In this document: positions 44,956-55,792 of the stretch, one piece after another
Layout: each line of letters starts with the position of its first letter
How positions within the stretch are numbered: position 1 is the stretch's first letter
Assembly (NCBI GenBank): GCA_913051755.1
Contig: CAJXBR010000001.1
Coordinates: 22,955 to 86,954 of the forward strand
Origin: an uncultured Flavobacteriaceae bacterium
GTDB taxonomy: Bacteria; Bacteroidota; Bacteroidia; Flavobacteriales; Flavobacteriaceae
Length of the DNA: 64,000 nucleotides
Reading direction: 5' to 3'
Made by a program: the position numbers and the translations under genes
Notes under the pieces: generated by a model
Database searches by the model: none
Seen by the model: only the letters and a program-made list of their open reading frames with translations
Told to the model about the DNA's origin: nothing

Positions 44956-45780
44956 TTATTTTTTCAAGCCCTGCAAGGTGTTTTGGAGAACGTCATCACA
45001 CTGAAAGCAAAGGTGTTCAGTTAGTTTGTTATGTCTTGGTAGTGCCACAATATAGCGATCATTATTGCTGGCATACACATGCTTATAGATGGGTTTTGTG
45101 TTGAGATGAAGACCATCAACAAGTTGAAAAATAAACTCATCATGATGGGTTAAATCTGTACTCCCCAAATGAAAAATCCCACATAAATTTCGATTGACTA
45201 TATAGTGCAGTTGTTGTGTAACAAAATCATCTGTTGTGAGATTCATAACAGTATTCGGAAAAATCTCATAAGGGATTTGTTCCTCAATGGCATTTTTAAG
45301 CTCTAAAACCCTTGGTGTATTTGCGCCAAACACCATTGGTAAACGTGCAATTGCCCAACTAAAAGGAGGCATTCGCATAACCTTGTTTTCGATTTTAATT
45401 TTAAGAAGACCATAGGAGCTTTCTGAATAGGTCTTATCGTGTTCATAACTAGGGTAATGCCAAAAACCGTCAAAGACATTGGCAGATGATAAAAAAATGA
45501 GTTTTGACTCGTGTTTGGTGCTGAAGTCTATGATTAAATCATGAGCGATAAACTGCTCTTTAGCATCCCCCCGAAGGCATGAAATGATAATGTCTGGCTT
45601 GACTTTGCTCAAAATATTTAAAGCAGAATCATCTCGAAAGTCGTAATGATAATATCTATTATTGCTTTCAAATTTAGTTTGGGTGCAGAAGGTGCCATAA
45701 ACGTCCATATATGGATGCAGCTCTTTGAAAAGAGCACGACCCAAAAAACCACTTCCACCGAAAATCAATACACGTTTCAT
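44956..45780 (-). CDS. NAD(P)-binding SDR protein, RmlD-like
   Basis: The 274-residue protein is an extended short-chain dehydrogenase. It has the Rossmann motif LIFGGSGFLGRALF (residues 5-18), a strand ending FLSSANVFDG, and the catalytic Tyr-x-x-x-Lys in YGLLKIK (about residues 121-127). The layout is closest to dTDP-4-dehydrorhamnose reductase and related sugar epimerases, but no rhamnose genes are near. Its start overlaps the gcvT stop by four bases, so it is in the gcvT operon. The substrate is unknown. Confidence 0.8.
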   Translation of the reverse strand: MKRVLIFGGSGFLGRALFKELHPYMDVYGTFCTQTKFESNNRYYHYDFRDDSALNILSKVKPDIIISCLRGDAKEQFIAHDLIIDFSTKHESKLIFLSSANVFDGFWHYPSYEHDKTYSESSYGLLKIKIENKVMRMPPFSWAIARLPMVFGANTPRVLELKNAIEEQIPYEIFPNTVMNLTTDDFVTQQLHYIVNRNLCGIFHLGSTDLTHHDEFIFQLVDGLHLNTKPIYKHVYASNNDRYIVALPRHNKLTEHLCFQCDDVLQNTLQGLKK

Positions 45781-46850
45781 GATGCATGGTAAAAAGGAAG
45801 TGAGGTAATTGTAGCTAAAATCGATTTGTTTCGAATAACAACCTGTATGTCGTTTCCGACAACTGCATGCTGTCGATCAATATAGCCCATACCAATTCCC
45901 ATTTCAAGAGATGGTGATTGCGTACCAGATGTTACTTTTCCTATATTGTTTCCATAAATATCTGTCAAAGAGTAACCTTCTCTTGGAATTCCACGTTCGT
46001 TGAGGACAAACCCAACTCTTTTAGTATTTTTACCTGTTTTCTGTTGTTCAATGATGTCTTTGCTGATAAAATCTTTGGAAAATGAAGTGCACCAATGCAA
46101 GCCAGCAGCGATAGGAGAGGTGCTATCATCTATGTCATTTCCATACAAACAATAACCCATTTCAATTCGAAGGGTGTTTCGAGCAGCCAAACCACATGGT
46201 TCTGCACCATTGTTGATTAGAGAATTCCAAATCTTTTCTGCATTTTCATTGGGAATGTAGAGTTCATAACCTCCAGAGCCAGTGTAGCCTGTCGCAGATA
46301 TCAAGACATTGTCAATCCCTGCAACTGTGCCATATATAAAGCTGTAAAAAGGAATTTTTGTAACATTAGCTTCTGTAAGTGAAGCCAATATCGAAGTCGC
46401 TTTTGGACCTTGCAGTGCCAACAAGCTCCAATGATCAGACTGGTTTTCAAGTGTTGCTCCAAACATCTTGTTATGGGTCATCAACCAATTCCAATCTTTT
46501 TCAATATTTGCTGCATTGACAACAAACATATAACGCTGATGATCGATCCGATAAACTAGTAAATCATCGACAATCCCTCCTTTTGTATTTGGCATATAAC
46601 CATATTTCGCTTGTCCAATATCTAAACGTTCAATATCATTACTAAACACATATTGAATAAGAGGAACAGCTTGAGGTCCACTGATCAAAAACTCCCCCAT
46701 ATGAGAAACATCAAAAAGCCCAGCATGATCACGAACGGCGTGATGTTCGCGAACGACACCTGTGTATTGCACAGGCATTTCAAACCCAGCGAATGAAACC
46801 ATCTTGGCTTTAAGTGCCAAATGACATGTATGAAGTGATGTTTTTCTCAT
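45777..46850 (-). CDS. gcvT: aminomethyltransferase (glycine cleavage T protein)
   Basis: GcvT takes the methylamine from the H protein lipoyl arm and makes 5,10-methylene-THF and ammonia. The 357-residue protein has VSFAGFEMPVQYTGVVREHHAVR near the start (shown by FAGFEMPVQY), DVSHMGEF with the catalytic Asp region, KYGYMPNTKGGIVDDLLVYR (folate site), ALQGPKA, TGYTGSGGYELYIP and RIEMGYCLYGND. The SDR gene follows in the same operon. Genes for the H and P proteins are elsewhere. Confidence 0.95.
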   Translation of the reverse strand: MRKTSLHTCHLALKAKMVSFAGFEMPVQYTGVVREHHAVRDHAGLFDVSHMGEFLISGPQAVPLIQYVFSNDIERLDIGQAKYGYMPNTKGGIVDDLLVYRIDHQRYMFVVNAANIEKDWNWLMTHNKMFGATLENQSDHWSLLALQGPKATSILASLTEANVTKIPFYSFIYGTVAGIDNVLISATGYTGSGGYELYIPNENAEKIWNSLINNGAEPCGLAARNTLRIEMGYCLYGNDIDDSTSPIAAGLHWCTSFSKDFISKDIIEQQKTGKNTKRVGFVLNERGIPREGYSLTDIYGNNIGKVTSGTQSPSLEMGIGMGYIDRQHAVVGNDIQVVIRNKSILATITSLPFYHAS

Positions 46851-46861
46851 TTGGATTTTTT

Positions 46862-46869
46862 CAAAAATA
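46862..46869 (-). promoter_or_regulatory. -7 box (TATTTTTG) for gcvT
   Basis: A full TAnnTTTG match on the minus strand, 11 nt before the gcvT ATG. Confidence 0.5.
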
Positions 46870-46895
46870 GTGTGATTTTGCTTATTTTGGACAAA

Positions 46896-48347
46896 ATGTT
46901 AATAATGTTTAGACTTTCAATTACATTGGTTTTTTTGACGACTTTTATTCTTCACTCGCAGCTAAAGGAACCACCAACTCTTGACCCAAGTTTTCATAAA
47001 CAACGCAGGCAAATGGTACTAGATCAATTACCTCTACATAGCATTTCGGTGATTTTTTCTGCCCCAATCCGAAACAGAACCAACGATGTCGATCACCTTT
47101 TTCATCAAAACCCAAATTTTTATTATCTCACAGGATTCCAAGAAGCACATGCAGCACTTGTTTTGCTCGGTACGCCTATGGATGTTGAAGGTTCGTCTGT
47201 GCAAGAAATTCTCTTTGTTCGTGACCAAGACCCCTACTATGCACTTTGGGAAGGAGATGTCAAAGGACCAGAGGCAACGCAAAAAGAGTATGCAATTGAT
47301 AAGGTGCTGAGCAACACCAAGTTTAAGTCTTTCTTGTCTTCTATACAAGGAATAAATAACATCAACCATTTTCCATTTTTTGATGATGTTCGTGATCACC
47401 CGAGAAATGAAAATGATCAGTTTTCACTTCTTACTGCTTTTAAAGGCTTCATTTCTGAGCAATCGGAACTGTCGAGACTCGAAGACAATTCACTCACAAT
47501 TGATCATGAGTATTTGTCAGATGTGATTGGGTCATTACGAGAAATCAAAACAGCAAAAGAAATTGAAATACTCAAACAAGCTGTGGCAATGTCAGCTATT
47601 GGCCAAGTTGAGGTGATGAAAGCCATTCATCCAAACATATCCGAGCGTGAATTACAAGGGATACACGAATTTATTTTCAAAAAATATGGAGCAAAGCACG
47701 TTGGCTACCCCTCGATTGTTGGGGCAGGCGTACATGGATGTGTACTTCATTACACTGCAAACACTGCCGATCAGGTGGGCAATCAGCTTGTATTGATGGA
47801 TGTGGGAGCCGAGTTTCAGAACTACACTGCAGATGTAACTCGAACCATTCCAGCCAATGGAAAATTTACCAAAGAGCAGGCTGAGATTTATAACCTTGTA
47901 TTAGCAGCACAAAATGCAGGTATAAGAGCCTCGGTTGTAGGGGCTTCATTTTCTGACCCCCATCGAGTCGCTCGATCGATTATTCAACAAGGGCTGATTG
48001 ATCTTGGAATTATCAAGACAGAAAAAGAAGTTCTCACCTATTTTCCTCATGGAACATCTCATTATATTGGGCTAGATGTGCATGACCCTGGTACGTATGG
48101 ACCTCTTCGAGCCAACTCTGTCATCACAGTTGAACCTGGGATTTATATTCCTCCAAATAGCCCATGCGATCCAAAATGGTGGGGCATAGCCATTCGTATT
48201 GAGGACGACATATTGATTACTAACGAGGGACCCGTAAATCTATCTGCAGCTGCACCAAGAGAAATTGAAAAAATCGAGGCAGTCACCGCACAAAGCAGTC
48301 CTCTAGATCAGTTTGTATTACCATCTTTAGAAAGCGTTGTCGATTAA
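46896..48347 (+). CDS. M24 family Xaa-Pro aminopeptidase, secreted
   Basis: The 483-residue protein has a signal peptide (MLIMFRLSITLVFLTTFIL), an N-terminal creatinase-like domain, and the pita-bread catalytic domain. The five metal ligands are visible: two Asp in MDVGAEFQNYTADVTRTIP, His in PHGTSHYIGLDVHD, Glu in TVEPGIYIP and Glu in AIRIEDDILIT. It removes residues before proline, here probably in the periplasm or outside. ATG 46896 is chosen as it starts the signal peptide; ATG 46905 is also possible. It overlaps the convergent thrC gene by 21 bp. Confidence 0.9.
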   Translation: MLIMFRLSITLVFLTTFILHSQLKEPPTLDPSFHKQRRQMVLDQLPLHSISVIFSAPIRNRTNDVDHLFHQNPNFYYLTGFQEAHAALVLLGTPMDVEGSSVQEILFVRDQDPYYALWEGDVKGPEATQKEYAIDKVLSNTKFKSFLSSIQGINNINHFPFFDDVRDHPRNENDQFSLLTAFKGFISEQSELSRLEDNSLTIDHEYLSDVIGSLREIKTAKEIEILKQAVAMSAIGQVEVMKAIHPNISERELQGIHEFIFKKYGAKHVGYPSIVGAGVHGCVLHYTANTADQVGNQLVLMDVGAEFQNYTADVTRTIPANGKFTKEQAEIYNLVLAAQNAGIRASVVGASFSDPHRVARSIIQQGLIDLGIIKTEKEVLTYFPHGTSHYIGLDVHDPGTYGPLRANSVITVEPGIYIPPNSPCDPKWWGIAIRIEDDILITNEGPVNLSAAAPREIEKIEAVTAQSSPLDQFVLPSLESVVD

Positions 48348-49634
48348 ATATTCTTTGAATTCACGATAGGAAGAAATAGGTGTTTTTTCAGGAACACGAT
48401 CTAATATTTCTTCAATTTGTAAAGGGATGTTAACCTTAGTTTTGATCGCTTTTTCAACGACATCTAAAAACTTGACAGGATGTGCAGTTTCTAAAAAAAC
48501 GCCATAATAATCTGCATTGTTCTCAAAGTATTTTTGCAATCCCAAGTATCCTATAGCTCCATGGGGATCTGCCACATAACTAAAACTTTCATATAATTCT
48601 TGCATTGCTTTATGTGTTTCCTTGTCAGAGAAATAGTAAGACGAGCAAACATTTTTTAAGCGATATAAGTCTTGGTTAAAGAGCTTATTGATTCGATCAA
48701 AATTACTTGGATTTCCAACATCCATAGCATTTGAAATAGTTTGCACAGAGGGTTGCGGATCATATATCCCACTTTGCATATACCTTGGAAATGTATTGTT
48801 TTGATTTGTACTGGCGATAAAATGCGAAATGGGAAGCCCTAATTCTTTGGCAATAAACCCAGCACATATATTCCCAAAATTTCCACTTGGAACAGAAAAA
48901 ACAATTGGGTTTTTCACCTTTCGCTTCATCAATTCTTGTACTGCAAAGAAGTAGTAAAACGATTGGGGTAGCCATCGTGCAACATTGATTGAGTTGGCAG
49001 AAGTCAAATTTCGATGGGGTTTTAATGTCTCGTCGAGAAAGGCAGTTTTAACCATATCTTGACAATCATCAAAAACACCATCAACTTCTAATGCAGTGAT
49101 ATTCTGACTCTGAGTTGTGAGCTGAAGCTCCTGTATATGACTGACCTTTCCCTTTGGGTATAAAATCACCACTTCAACTCCTGGAACACCCAAAAAACCA
49201 CTTGCAACAGCACCTCCTGTGTCACCTGAAGTCGCAACGAGTACAGTAACTTTTTCATCAGAATTTTGATTGAAATAGCCTAGGCAACGCGCCATAAAAC
49301 GACCACCAACGTCTTTGAAAGCCATTGTTGGTCCATGAAAGAGTTCAAGCGTGGCAAGGTTTTGACTGAGCTCAACAACTGGAAAGTCAAAACACAAAGT
49401 GTCCTCAATAATTTTTTGTAATTCATCTTTAGGAATCTCACCACCAACAAACTGCTCAATGACATGTAAGGTAATTTCATGATGATTCATTTGCAGGAAA
49501 TTGTCCCAAAACGAGTCACTTAGTGCGTTGATTTGTTGAGGAAAATAAAGACCTCGATCTGGTGCAAGTCCAGACCGTACTGCCTTTTCAAAACCAACTG
49601 CCTTAGCATTGTTATTCAAACTAAAATATTGCAT
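48327..49634 (-). CDS. thrC: threonine synthase
   Basis: ThrC converts O-phosphohomoserine to threonine using PLP. The 435-residue protein has the family's opening (MQYFSLNNNAKAVGFEKAV), the PLP lysine in FHGPTMAFKDVGGRF (about residues 98-112), TSGDTGGAVA (phosphate loop), and PSGNFGNICAG. It is the third gene of the thrA-thrB-thrC operon, five bases after thrB. Its end lies inside the end of the convergent M24 gene. Confidence 0.96.
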   Translation of the reverse strand: MQYFSLNNNAKAVGFEKAVRSGLAPDRGLYFPQQINALSDSFWDNFLQMNHHEITLHVIEQFVGGEIPKDELQKIIEDTLCFDFPVVELSQNLATLELFHGPTMAFKDVGGRFMARCLGYFNQNSDEKVTVLVATSGDTGGAVASGFLGVPGVEVVILYPKGKVSHIQELQLTTQSQNITALEVDGVFDDCQDMVKTAFLDETLKPHRNLTSANSINVARWLPQSFYYFFAVQELMKRKVKNPIVFSVPSGNFGNICAGFIAKELGLPISHFIASTNQNNTFPRYMQSGIYDPQPSVQTISNAMDVGNPSNFDRINKLFNQDLYRLKNVCSSYYFSDKETHKAMQELYESFSYVADPHGAIGYLGLQKYFENNADYYGVFLETAHPVKFLDVVEKAIKTKVNIPLQIEEILDRVPEKTPISSYREFKEYLIDNAF

Positions 49635-49639
49635 TTTAA

Positions 49640-50560
49640 TTACAGAATTTTTACACCTTTATTGTTGATAGAACTGATGTAGGTGTTGTAGGGTACTTCA
49701 ATTTTGTCATAAACTTTCTTCATGGCCAATCCCACATTTTTTGCTGTAGTCATGCCTTTTGAGAGTGCAAAGACAGAAGGGCCAGAACCTGAGATTCCAG
49801 TTCCCAGTGCACCTGCTTCATTCGCTGCCTTTTTGAGTTCACCAAATCCAGGGATGAGTATAGAACGTACAGGTTCGACAATATGGTCGACTAGTGATCG
49901 ACGGATCAACTCATAATCCTCCTTAAATAATCCAGTGACCAATGCCCCCAAGTTTGCTGTTTGTGCGATTGCTTGTTCGAGATGTAGTTTGTCGAGTAAA
50001 ACAGCACGAGCATCAGCAGTTTTGATTTCAATTTCTGGATGGATGATCGTGACAGCCAATTCCAGTGGCGAATTGAGGGTAATAACGTCTAGTGGTTTGA
50101 GGCTCCGAACAAGGGTAAAGCCACCCAACAGAACAGGGGATACATTATCAGCATGAGCAGTGCCACAGGCAACACGTTCGCCTTCCATTGCAAAAGAAAT
50201 CAGCTCGTTTCTAGTGTATGGGTTTCCCAATAAATGATTAATGCCAACTGCAGCGCCTGCTGCACTTGCCGAAGAGCTTCCTATGCCACTCCCTGCTTTA
50301 ATTCCTTTTTCGATTTTGATTTCAAAACCTCTATCGCATTTGTGATCTGCCAATAGAGCCATTCCAGCTACGCTTGCTACATTTTTGTTTGGGTTTAGGG
50401 GTAAATCCTGACCAATGATTTCTGTGATCTTAATTCCAGGTTTAGATGTTTCTTGAATATGAAGGATGTCTCCAATATTGTCTAGGCAAACGCCCAAAAC
50501 ATCAAAACCACATGATATATTGGCTACACTAGCAGGGGAAAATACAGAAACATGACTCAT
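49640..50560 (-). CDS. thrB: homoserine kinase
   Basis: ThrB phosphorylates homoserine. The 306-residue GHMP kinase has [18 protein letters not shown] at the start, the ATP-binding loop [19 protein letters not shown] (about residues 89-107), and [12 protein letters not shown] near the C-terminus. It follows thrA by two bases and precedes thrC by five, so the three steps from aspartate semialdehyde to threonine are encoded in one operon. Confidence 0.96.
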   Translation of the reverse strand: MSHVSVFSPASVANISCGFDVLGVCLDNIGDILHIQETSKPGIKITEIIGQDLPLNPNKNVASVAGMALLADHKCDRGFEIKIEKGIKAGSGIGSSSASAAGAAVGINHLLGNPYTRNELISFAMEGERVACGTAHADNVSPVLLGGFTLVRSLKPLDVITLNSPLELAVTIIHPEIEIKTADARAVLLDKLHLEQAIAQTANLGALVTGLFKEDYELIRRSLVDHIVEPVRSILIPGFGELKKAANEAGALGTGISGSGPSVFALSKGMTTAKNVGLAMKKVYDKIEVPYNTYISSINNKGVKIL

Positions 50561-50562
50561 AT

Positions 50563-53004
50563 TTAGCGTTTTGATATCCTTATAATATCAGCGAATATTC
50601 CTGAAGCAGTGACCTCTCCACCAGCACCAGCACCCTTGACAATAAGAGGTTGGTAATTATAGCGATCTGTGTAGAACAATACGATATTATCACTACCTGA
50701 TAAATTGTAGAAATCGTGTCCAATCGGAATTTCTTTTAACCCAACCCTAGCTTTACCATCAACAAGCTCAGCAACATATTTCAAGCGACAATTTTTTGAT
50801 GCAGCCAAAGTGAATAGACTTTTAAAGTGATCGTTGTGATCATCCAAAGACGACAAAAAGCTATCATTGTCTTTTGTGTCCAAACAATCTTGTGGTAAAA
50901 ATGACTCATTTTCAATATCTTGAAGTTCCATCTGTAAGCCACTTTCTCTCGCGAGGATCAAAATTTTTCGAGCAACATCCACACCACTCAAATCAATTTT
51001 TGGATCAGGTTCAGTAAAGCCAGCATCCATTGCCTGTTGTACAACTTCTCTGAAAGTGGTTTTTTCATTATACTCGTTGAACACAAAGTTCAAACTACCC
51101 GACAGTATCGCCTGTATGGTATGTACTTTATCACCTGAAGTAATTAGATGATTTAAGGTGTCGATAATCGGAAGGCCAGCACCAACATTTGTTTCAAATA
51201 AATATGGCGCATTGTAAGTTCTCGCCAGTTGTTTTAGATGGCTGTAGTATTCATAGGTTTCAGCTGCAGCAATTTTATTACATGTAACGACTGAAATACT
51301 CGATTTTAAAAAAGGTGGATAAGTATGCGCAATTTCTTCATTGGCAGTGTTATCTACAAAAATCGAGTTGCGAAGGTTTAGATTTTTGATATGTTCAAAA
51401 AATGTACTTGGATCAGCTTTTTCGCCTTTCGAAAGGAGTTCATCCCAATGGTTTAGGTCTATGCCATTTGCATCGATCAGCATTTTTCTGGAGTTTGATA
51501 TACCAGCTACTTTGATATTTAGTCTCAATTGGTTTTGGAGGTATTCTTTTTGACTGTTAAGCTGCTCGATGAGCTTACTTCCAACATTACCAACGCCAGT
51601 GACAAACAAGTTGATTTGTTTGATATCCGTTTCGAAAAACGCCTCGTGTAAAATATTCAACGCCTGTTTTGTGTTGGTAGAGTCTATCACGGCAGTAATA
51701 TTCCTCTCTGACGCTCCTTGTGCAATGGCCTTTACATTGACATTGTTTCGCCCAAGAGCACTAAACATTTTTCCACTGACTCCTTGATGACTCTTCATTT
51801 TTTCGCCTACAAGAGCAATGATAGAGAGGTTGTTTTCAATAGAAATTGGATTGATTTGTTGTGTTTCAATTTCATAGTCAAAATCCTTTTCTATCAATTT
51901 TTTGGCTTTTCCAGCTAGTTTATTTTCAATGCCAATGCAGATCGAATGCTCTGACGAGGCCTGTGTCATCATAATGACATTGATTTTTTCCTTTGCCAGT
52001 GTTGATAGCAGCTTTTTGGAGTATCCAGGGATGCCAATCATCCCACTTCCTTCAAGTGTTAGTAAAGCAATATTTTCGATATGGCTGATCCCACGAACCA
52101 CCTCTTTGTTGGAAGCACTCTCATTGCTAATGAATGTTCCTGGCTCATCGGGCTGGAAAGTATTTTTAACTACGACTGGGATATTTTTTTCAGCAACAGG
52201 CTGAAGGGTTGGTGGATATATCACTTTTGCTCCAAAATGTGACATTTCCATGGCTTCATGATAGGAGAGTTGTTTGATTGCACGAGCTTGTTTTACATAT
52301 TTTGGATGTGCTGTAAACATCCCACTTACGTCTGTCCAAATTTCAAGTTGGTCAGCGTCTAACGCACTTGCAAACAGAGCAGCAGTCAAATCTGATCCAC
52401 CACGGCCGAGTGTGGTAGGAATGCCATTTAAATCGCTAGCAACATACCCAGGAACAATGGTGATGCGATGTTTTACTGTTTTAAAATACGAACGAATCGA
52501 TTTGAATGTTTTGGGGTAATCGACCATATTTTTACCCATGTCTTCAATTGTAAAAATAAGGTCTCTAGTGTTTTTTAAACCAACATCCAATTTTAGAACT
52601 TCTGCAGCTTTTGCGATGATGTAATAGGAGAGAAGCTCCCCAAATCCCAACATATGATCTTTTGTTTTAGGAGAAAGTTCTTTTAGCAAATACACGCCCT
52701 CATGAAGAGTTCCCAAAGCATTGAGTTGTTGTTTGATTTGACTCAGCACCTTACTTTGTTTCTCGATTGGAATTAGTTTCTTTATGCAACTTAAATGTCG
52801 TTTTTCTACCTCCAATAAAATTTCTTGGTATTTTAAATCCCCATTAGCTGCCAAGGCTGCCGACTCTTGAATCATATTGGTTATACCTCCAAAAGCAGAA
52901 ACGACAACAACTTGTTTTTTTGAATTGATTTGAACGATTTTGAGTACCCGATTGATACAGCTGCTATCAGCAACTGAAGTTCCACCAAATTTTGCTATTA
53001 TCAT
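50563..53004 (-). CDS. thrA: bifunctional aspartate kinase/homoserine dehydrogenase I
   Basis: The 813-residue fusion catalyses the first and third steps of threonine synthesis. Residues about 1-290 are the kinase ([31 protein letters not shown]). Residues about 300-455 carry ACT regulatory domains that usually bind threonine ([20 protein letters not shown]). Residues about 463-813 are homoserine dehydrogenase ([48 protein letters not shown]). It heads the thr operon behind a short leader with a small hairpin; no Thr/Ile-rich leader peptide was seen. Confidence 0.96.
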   Translation of the reverse strand: MIIAKFGGTSVADSSCINRVLKIVQINSKKQVVVVSAFGGITNMIQESAALAANGDLKYQEILLEVEKRHLSCIKKLIPIEKQSKVLSQIKQQLNALGTLHEGVYLLKELSPKTKDHMLGFGELLSYYIIAKAAEVLKLDVGLKNTRDLIFTIEDMGKNMVDYPKTFKSIRSYFKTVKHRITIVPGYVASDLNGIPTTLGRGGSDLTAALFASALDADQLEIWTDVSGMFTAHPKYVKQARAIKQLSYHEAMEMSHFGAKVIYPPTLQPVAEKNIPVVVKNTFQPDEPGTFISNESASNKEVVRGISHIENIALLTLEGSGMIGIPGYSKKLLSTLAKEKINVIMMTQASSEHSICIGIENKLAGKAKKLIEKDFDYEIETQQINPISIENNLSIIALVGEKMKSHQGVSGKMFSALGRNNVNVKAIAQGASERNITAVIDSTNTKQALNILHEAFFETDIKQINLFVTGVGNVGSKLIEQLNSQKEYLQNQLRLNIKVAGISNSRKMLIDANGIDLNHWDELLSKGEKADPSTFFEHIKNLNLRNSIFVDNTANEEIAHTYPPFLKSSISVVTCNKIAAAETYEYYSHLKQLARTYNAPYLFETNVGAGLPIIDTLNHLITSGDKVHTIQAILSGSLNFVFNEYNEKTTFREVVQQAMDAGFTEPDPKIDLSGVDVARKILILARESGLQMELQDIENESFLPQDCLDTKDNDSFLSSLDDHNDHFKSLFTLAASKNCRLKYVAELVDGKARVGLKEIPIGHDFYNLSGSDNIVLFYTDRYNYQPLIVKGAGAGGEVTASGIFADIIRISKR

Positions 53005-53039
53005 AATTTAAACAATGTATAAGAAAAGTAAAGAACACA

Positions 53040-53052
53040 TTTGCTTAGCAAA
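53040..53052 (-). promoter_or_regulatory. short hairpin in the thrA leader
   Basis: TTTGC-TTA-GCAAA forms a 5-bp stem with a 3-nt loop at the predicted 5' end of the thr mRNA. It could protect the transcript end; nothing indicates attenuation. Confidence 0.3.
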
Positions 53053-53055
53053 GCG

Positions 53056-53063
53056 CAAAAATA
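53056..53063 (-). promoter_or_regulatory. -7 box (TATTTTTG) for thrABC
   Basis: A full TAnnTTTG match on the minus strand, about 51 nt before the thrA ATG. Confidence 0.45.
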
Positions 53064-53126
53064 TCAAATTTTAAAGTCGAAATGCTATGATTTTGAAAAA
53101 AATAATAACAGAGAAAAGAATTAGAT

Positions 53127-55679
53127 TTAGGGTTTCGCAGTGTTCTTTTCATGCGAAAGCGAAAAGCTTAGATTTTCACTTTTGCCATCCCAATCAAATT
53201 GAATCAAAGCACCTTCAGGAATTTTACTCTTCACAATTTCCTCTGCGAGTACATCCTCAATATACTTTTGAATCGCACGACTCAAAGGGCGAGCGCCAAA
53301 GGCTGAATCAAAGCCTTTATCGTTTAAGAATTCGATTGCTTTTTTCGATAAGCTAAGTGAGAATCCAAGTTCTTGTATTCTTGATTCTAAATCTTTTAAC
53401 TCAATTTTGATGATTTTTGCAATATGACTTTTTTCAAGTGAATTGAAAATAACAACATCATCAATTCGATTCAAAAATTCAGGAGCAAAGGTTTTCTTTA
53501 ATGCATTTTTGATCACATTTTTTGTATGATCACCAGCTTGTGCTTTGATCGCAGCAGTGCCAAATCCAACACCCAACCCAAAGTCTTTAACCTGACGTGC
53601 ACCAATGTTCGATGTCATGATTATGATTGTATTTCTAAAGTCAACTCGTCTGCCGAGGGAATCAGTAATAAAGCCATCATCTAAAATTTGAAGAAGCATG
53701 TTAAAGACATCAGGATGAGCTTTTTCGATTTCATCTAGAAGAACAACAGCATAGGGTTTTCTTCTAACTTTCTCAGTCAGCTGCCCACCCTCTTCATAAC
53801 CAACATAGCCTGGAGGCGCACCAATCAGTCGTGAAATGGCAAATTTCTCCATGAATTCACTCATGTCGATACGAATAAGCGCATCTGGGGTATCAAACAA
53901 AGTTGTTGTTAAAACTTTTGCCAATTGTGTTTTACCAACGCCAGTTTGACCTAAAAAGATAAATGAACCAATTGGTTTCTTGGGGTTTTTCAACCCTGCA
54001 CGATTTCTTTGAATTGCACGTACAACCTTTTCAACAACCTGATCTTGACCAATAATTTTTTCTTTTATTTGCTCTGCGAGGTTGTTCAAACGAATACCTT
54101 CTGATTCGGCGATACGATTGACGGGTATACCTGTCATCATTGACACCACATCTGCAATATCTGATTCGTTGACTGTCACTCGATTTTCTTTTTGCGTTTC
54201 TTGCCACTCTTCTTGGGCTAGTAATAACTCCTTTTCGATTCGTTTTTCATCGTCACGAAGTTTGGCTGCTTCTTCGTATTTTTGCTTTTTAACGACGCTG
54301 TTCTTTTCTTCTCGAATAATCTCAAGCTTTTCTTCGAGATCAACAATTTCTTGTGGAACATCCATATTGTTGATATAAACTCTTGATCCAGCTTCATCCA
54401 ATGCGTCGATAGCTTTGTCTGGTAAAAAACGATCTGACATATAACGATTTGTGAGTTTTACACAGGCGATGAGTGCTTTATCAGTGTAATTTACATTGTG
54501 ATGGCTTTCGTACTTGTCTTTAATGTTTTGCAGTATTTCAATGGTTTCATCAACTGAGGTTGGTTCGACAATGACCTTTTGAAACCTTCGTTCGAGTGCG
54601 CCATCTTTTTCTATGTGTTGGCGATACTCATCAAGAGTTGTGGCACCTACACATTGAATTTCACCTCTTGATAGTGCTGGTTTAAACATATTCGATGCAT
54701 CTAGACTACCAGTTGCTCCGCCAGCACCTACAATTGTGTGAATTTCATCAATAAAAAGAATGATATTATCATTTTTTTCTAATTCATTCATTACAGCCTT
54801 CATTCGCTCTTCAAACTGACCTCTATACTTTGTTCCTGCAACAATACTTGCCAAATCAAGAGTTACCACTCGTTTATTGTACAACACACGCGCTACTTTC
54901 TTTTGTGTAATACGCAAGGCAAGGCCTTCTGCAATAGCTGATTTGCCAACTCCCGGCTCTCCAATCAATAAAGGATTATTTTTTTTACGACGACTTAAAA
55001 TTTGAGAAACACGCTCAATTTCTTTGGTACGACCAATCACTGGATCGAGCTTGTTACTGTTCGCTAGAGCAGTAAGGTCTCTACCAAAATTGTCTAAAAC
55101 AGGGGTACTTGATTTTTTACTTGATTTTGATTCTGATGTGCCAAATGGATTTGATTTTTTTGGACTAGCATCGTCTTCTGGTTCCTCAGACATAGGTGAG
55201 GACATGGAGATATCCATCACTTCGTCGCTTTCATCTGCTGAAATCAATTTAAACTGATCTTTTACTGTTTCATAATCAATTTGCAACTTGTGTAGTAGTT
55301 TGGTAGTTGGGTCATTTTCGTTTCGCAAAATACAAAGCAATAAATGCGCTGTATTGATTGACGGATTTTGAAAGAGTTTTGCCTCGAGGAAGGTTGTTTT
55401 TAATGCGCGCTCTGCTTGACGTGTGAGGTGTAGATTTGTTTTGTTGTTAGCCATCTGGCTTTGTGTAGAATTGGCAGGACTTAATATTTCAACTTTTCTT
55501 CTCAAATAGTCTAAATCAATTTCTAGAGAGTTCAAGATGTTGATGGCTTTGCCACTACCATCGCGCAAGATACCAAGCATCAAATGCTCTGTTCCAATAA
55601 AGTCATGTCCCAATCGTAGCGCCTCTTCTTTACTGTAGCTGATTACGTCTTTTACACGCGGAGAAAAATTATCATCCAT
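53127..55679 (-). CDS. clpC: ATP-dependent Clp protease ATP-binding subunit ClpC
   Basis: ClpC unfolds proteins for ClpP. The 850-residue protein has two N-terminal Clp repeats (residues about 1-150) and a low-complexity acidic/Ser-rich linker (about 155-195). The first AAA+ domain has GEPGVGKSA and FIDEIHTIVGAG. A UVR-like middle motif (KQKYEEAAKLRDDEKRIEKE) marks it as ClpC rather than ClpB. The second AAA+ domain has GQTGVGKTQ and LLDEIEKAHPDV, and the hydrophobic loop for ClpP docking is near GLGVGF. It diverges from gyrA over 217 bp. Confidence 0.94.
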   Translation of the reverse strand: MDDNFSPRVKDVISYSKEEALRLGHDFIGTEHLMLGILRDGSGKAINILNSLEIDLDYLRRKVEILSPANSTQSQMANNKTNLHLTRQAERALKTTFLEAKLFQNPSINTAHLLLCILRNENDPTTKLLHKLQIDYETVKDQFKLISADESDEVMDISMSSPMSEEPEDDASPKKSNPFGTSESKSSKKSSTPVLDNFGRDLTALANSNKLDPVIGRTKEIERVSQILSRRKKNNPLLIGEPGVGKSAIAEGLALRITQKKVARVLYNKRVVTLDLASIVAGTKYRGQFEERMKAVMNELEKNDNIILFIDEIHTIVGAGGATGSLDASNMFKPALSRGEIQCVGATTLDEYRQHIEKDGALERRFQKVIVEPTSVDETIEILQNIKDKYESHHNVNYTDKALIACVKLTNRYMSDRFLPDKAIDALDEAGSRVYINNMDVPQEIVDLEEKLEIIREEKNSVVKKQKYEEAAKLRDDEKRIEKELLLAQEEWQETQKENRVTVNESDIADVVSMMTGIPVNRIAESEGIRLNNLAEQIKEKIIGQDQVVEKVVRAIQRNRAGLKNPKKPIGSFIFLGQTGVGKTQLAKVLTTTLFDTPDALIRIDMSEFMEKFAISRLIGAPPGYVGYEEGGQLTEKVRRKPYAVVLLDEIEKAHPDVFNMLLQILDDGFITDSLGRRVDFRNTIIIMTSNIGARQVKDFGLGVGFGTAAIKAQAGDHTKNVIKNALKKTFAPEFLNRIDDVVIFNSLEKSHIAKIIKIELKDLESRIQELGFSLSLSKKAIEFLNDKGFDSAFGARPLSRAIQKYIEDVLAEEIVKSKIPEGALIQFDWDGKSENLSFSLSHEKNTAKP

Positions 55680-55792
55680 ACTAAAATTTCTTTTTCGAAC
55701 TTACAATTAAAAATATATTATGCTAATAGACAAAAAAAATACATAAAAACAATGGAAATGTAAATAAAAATTCATCCATTTTTTTAAAGAAT

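Noticed and set aside
44956..45780. Naming the SDR gene rfbD
   Set aside because: The fold agrees, but no rhamnose pathway genes are near and the substrate residues cannot be judged.
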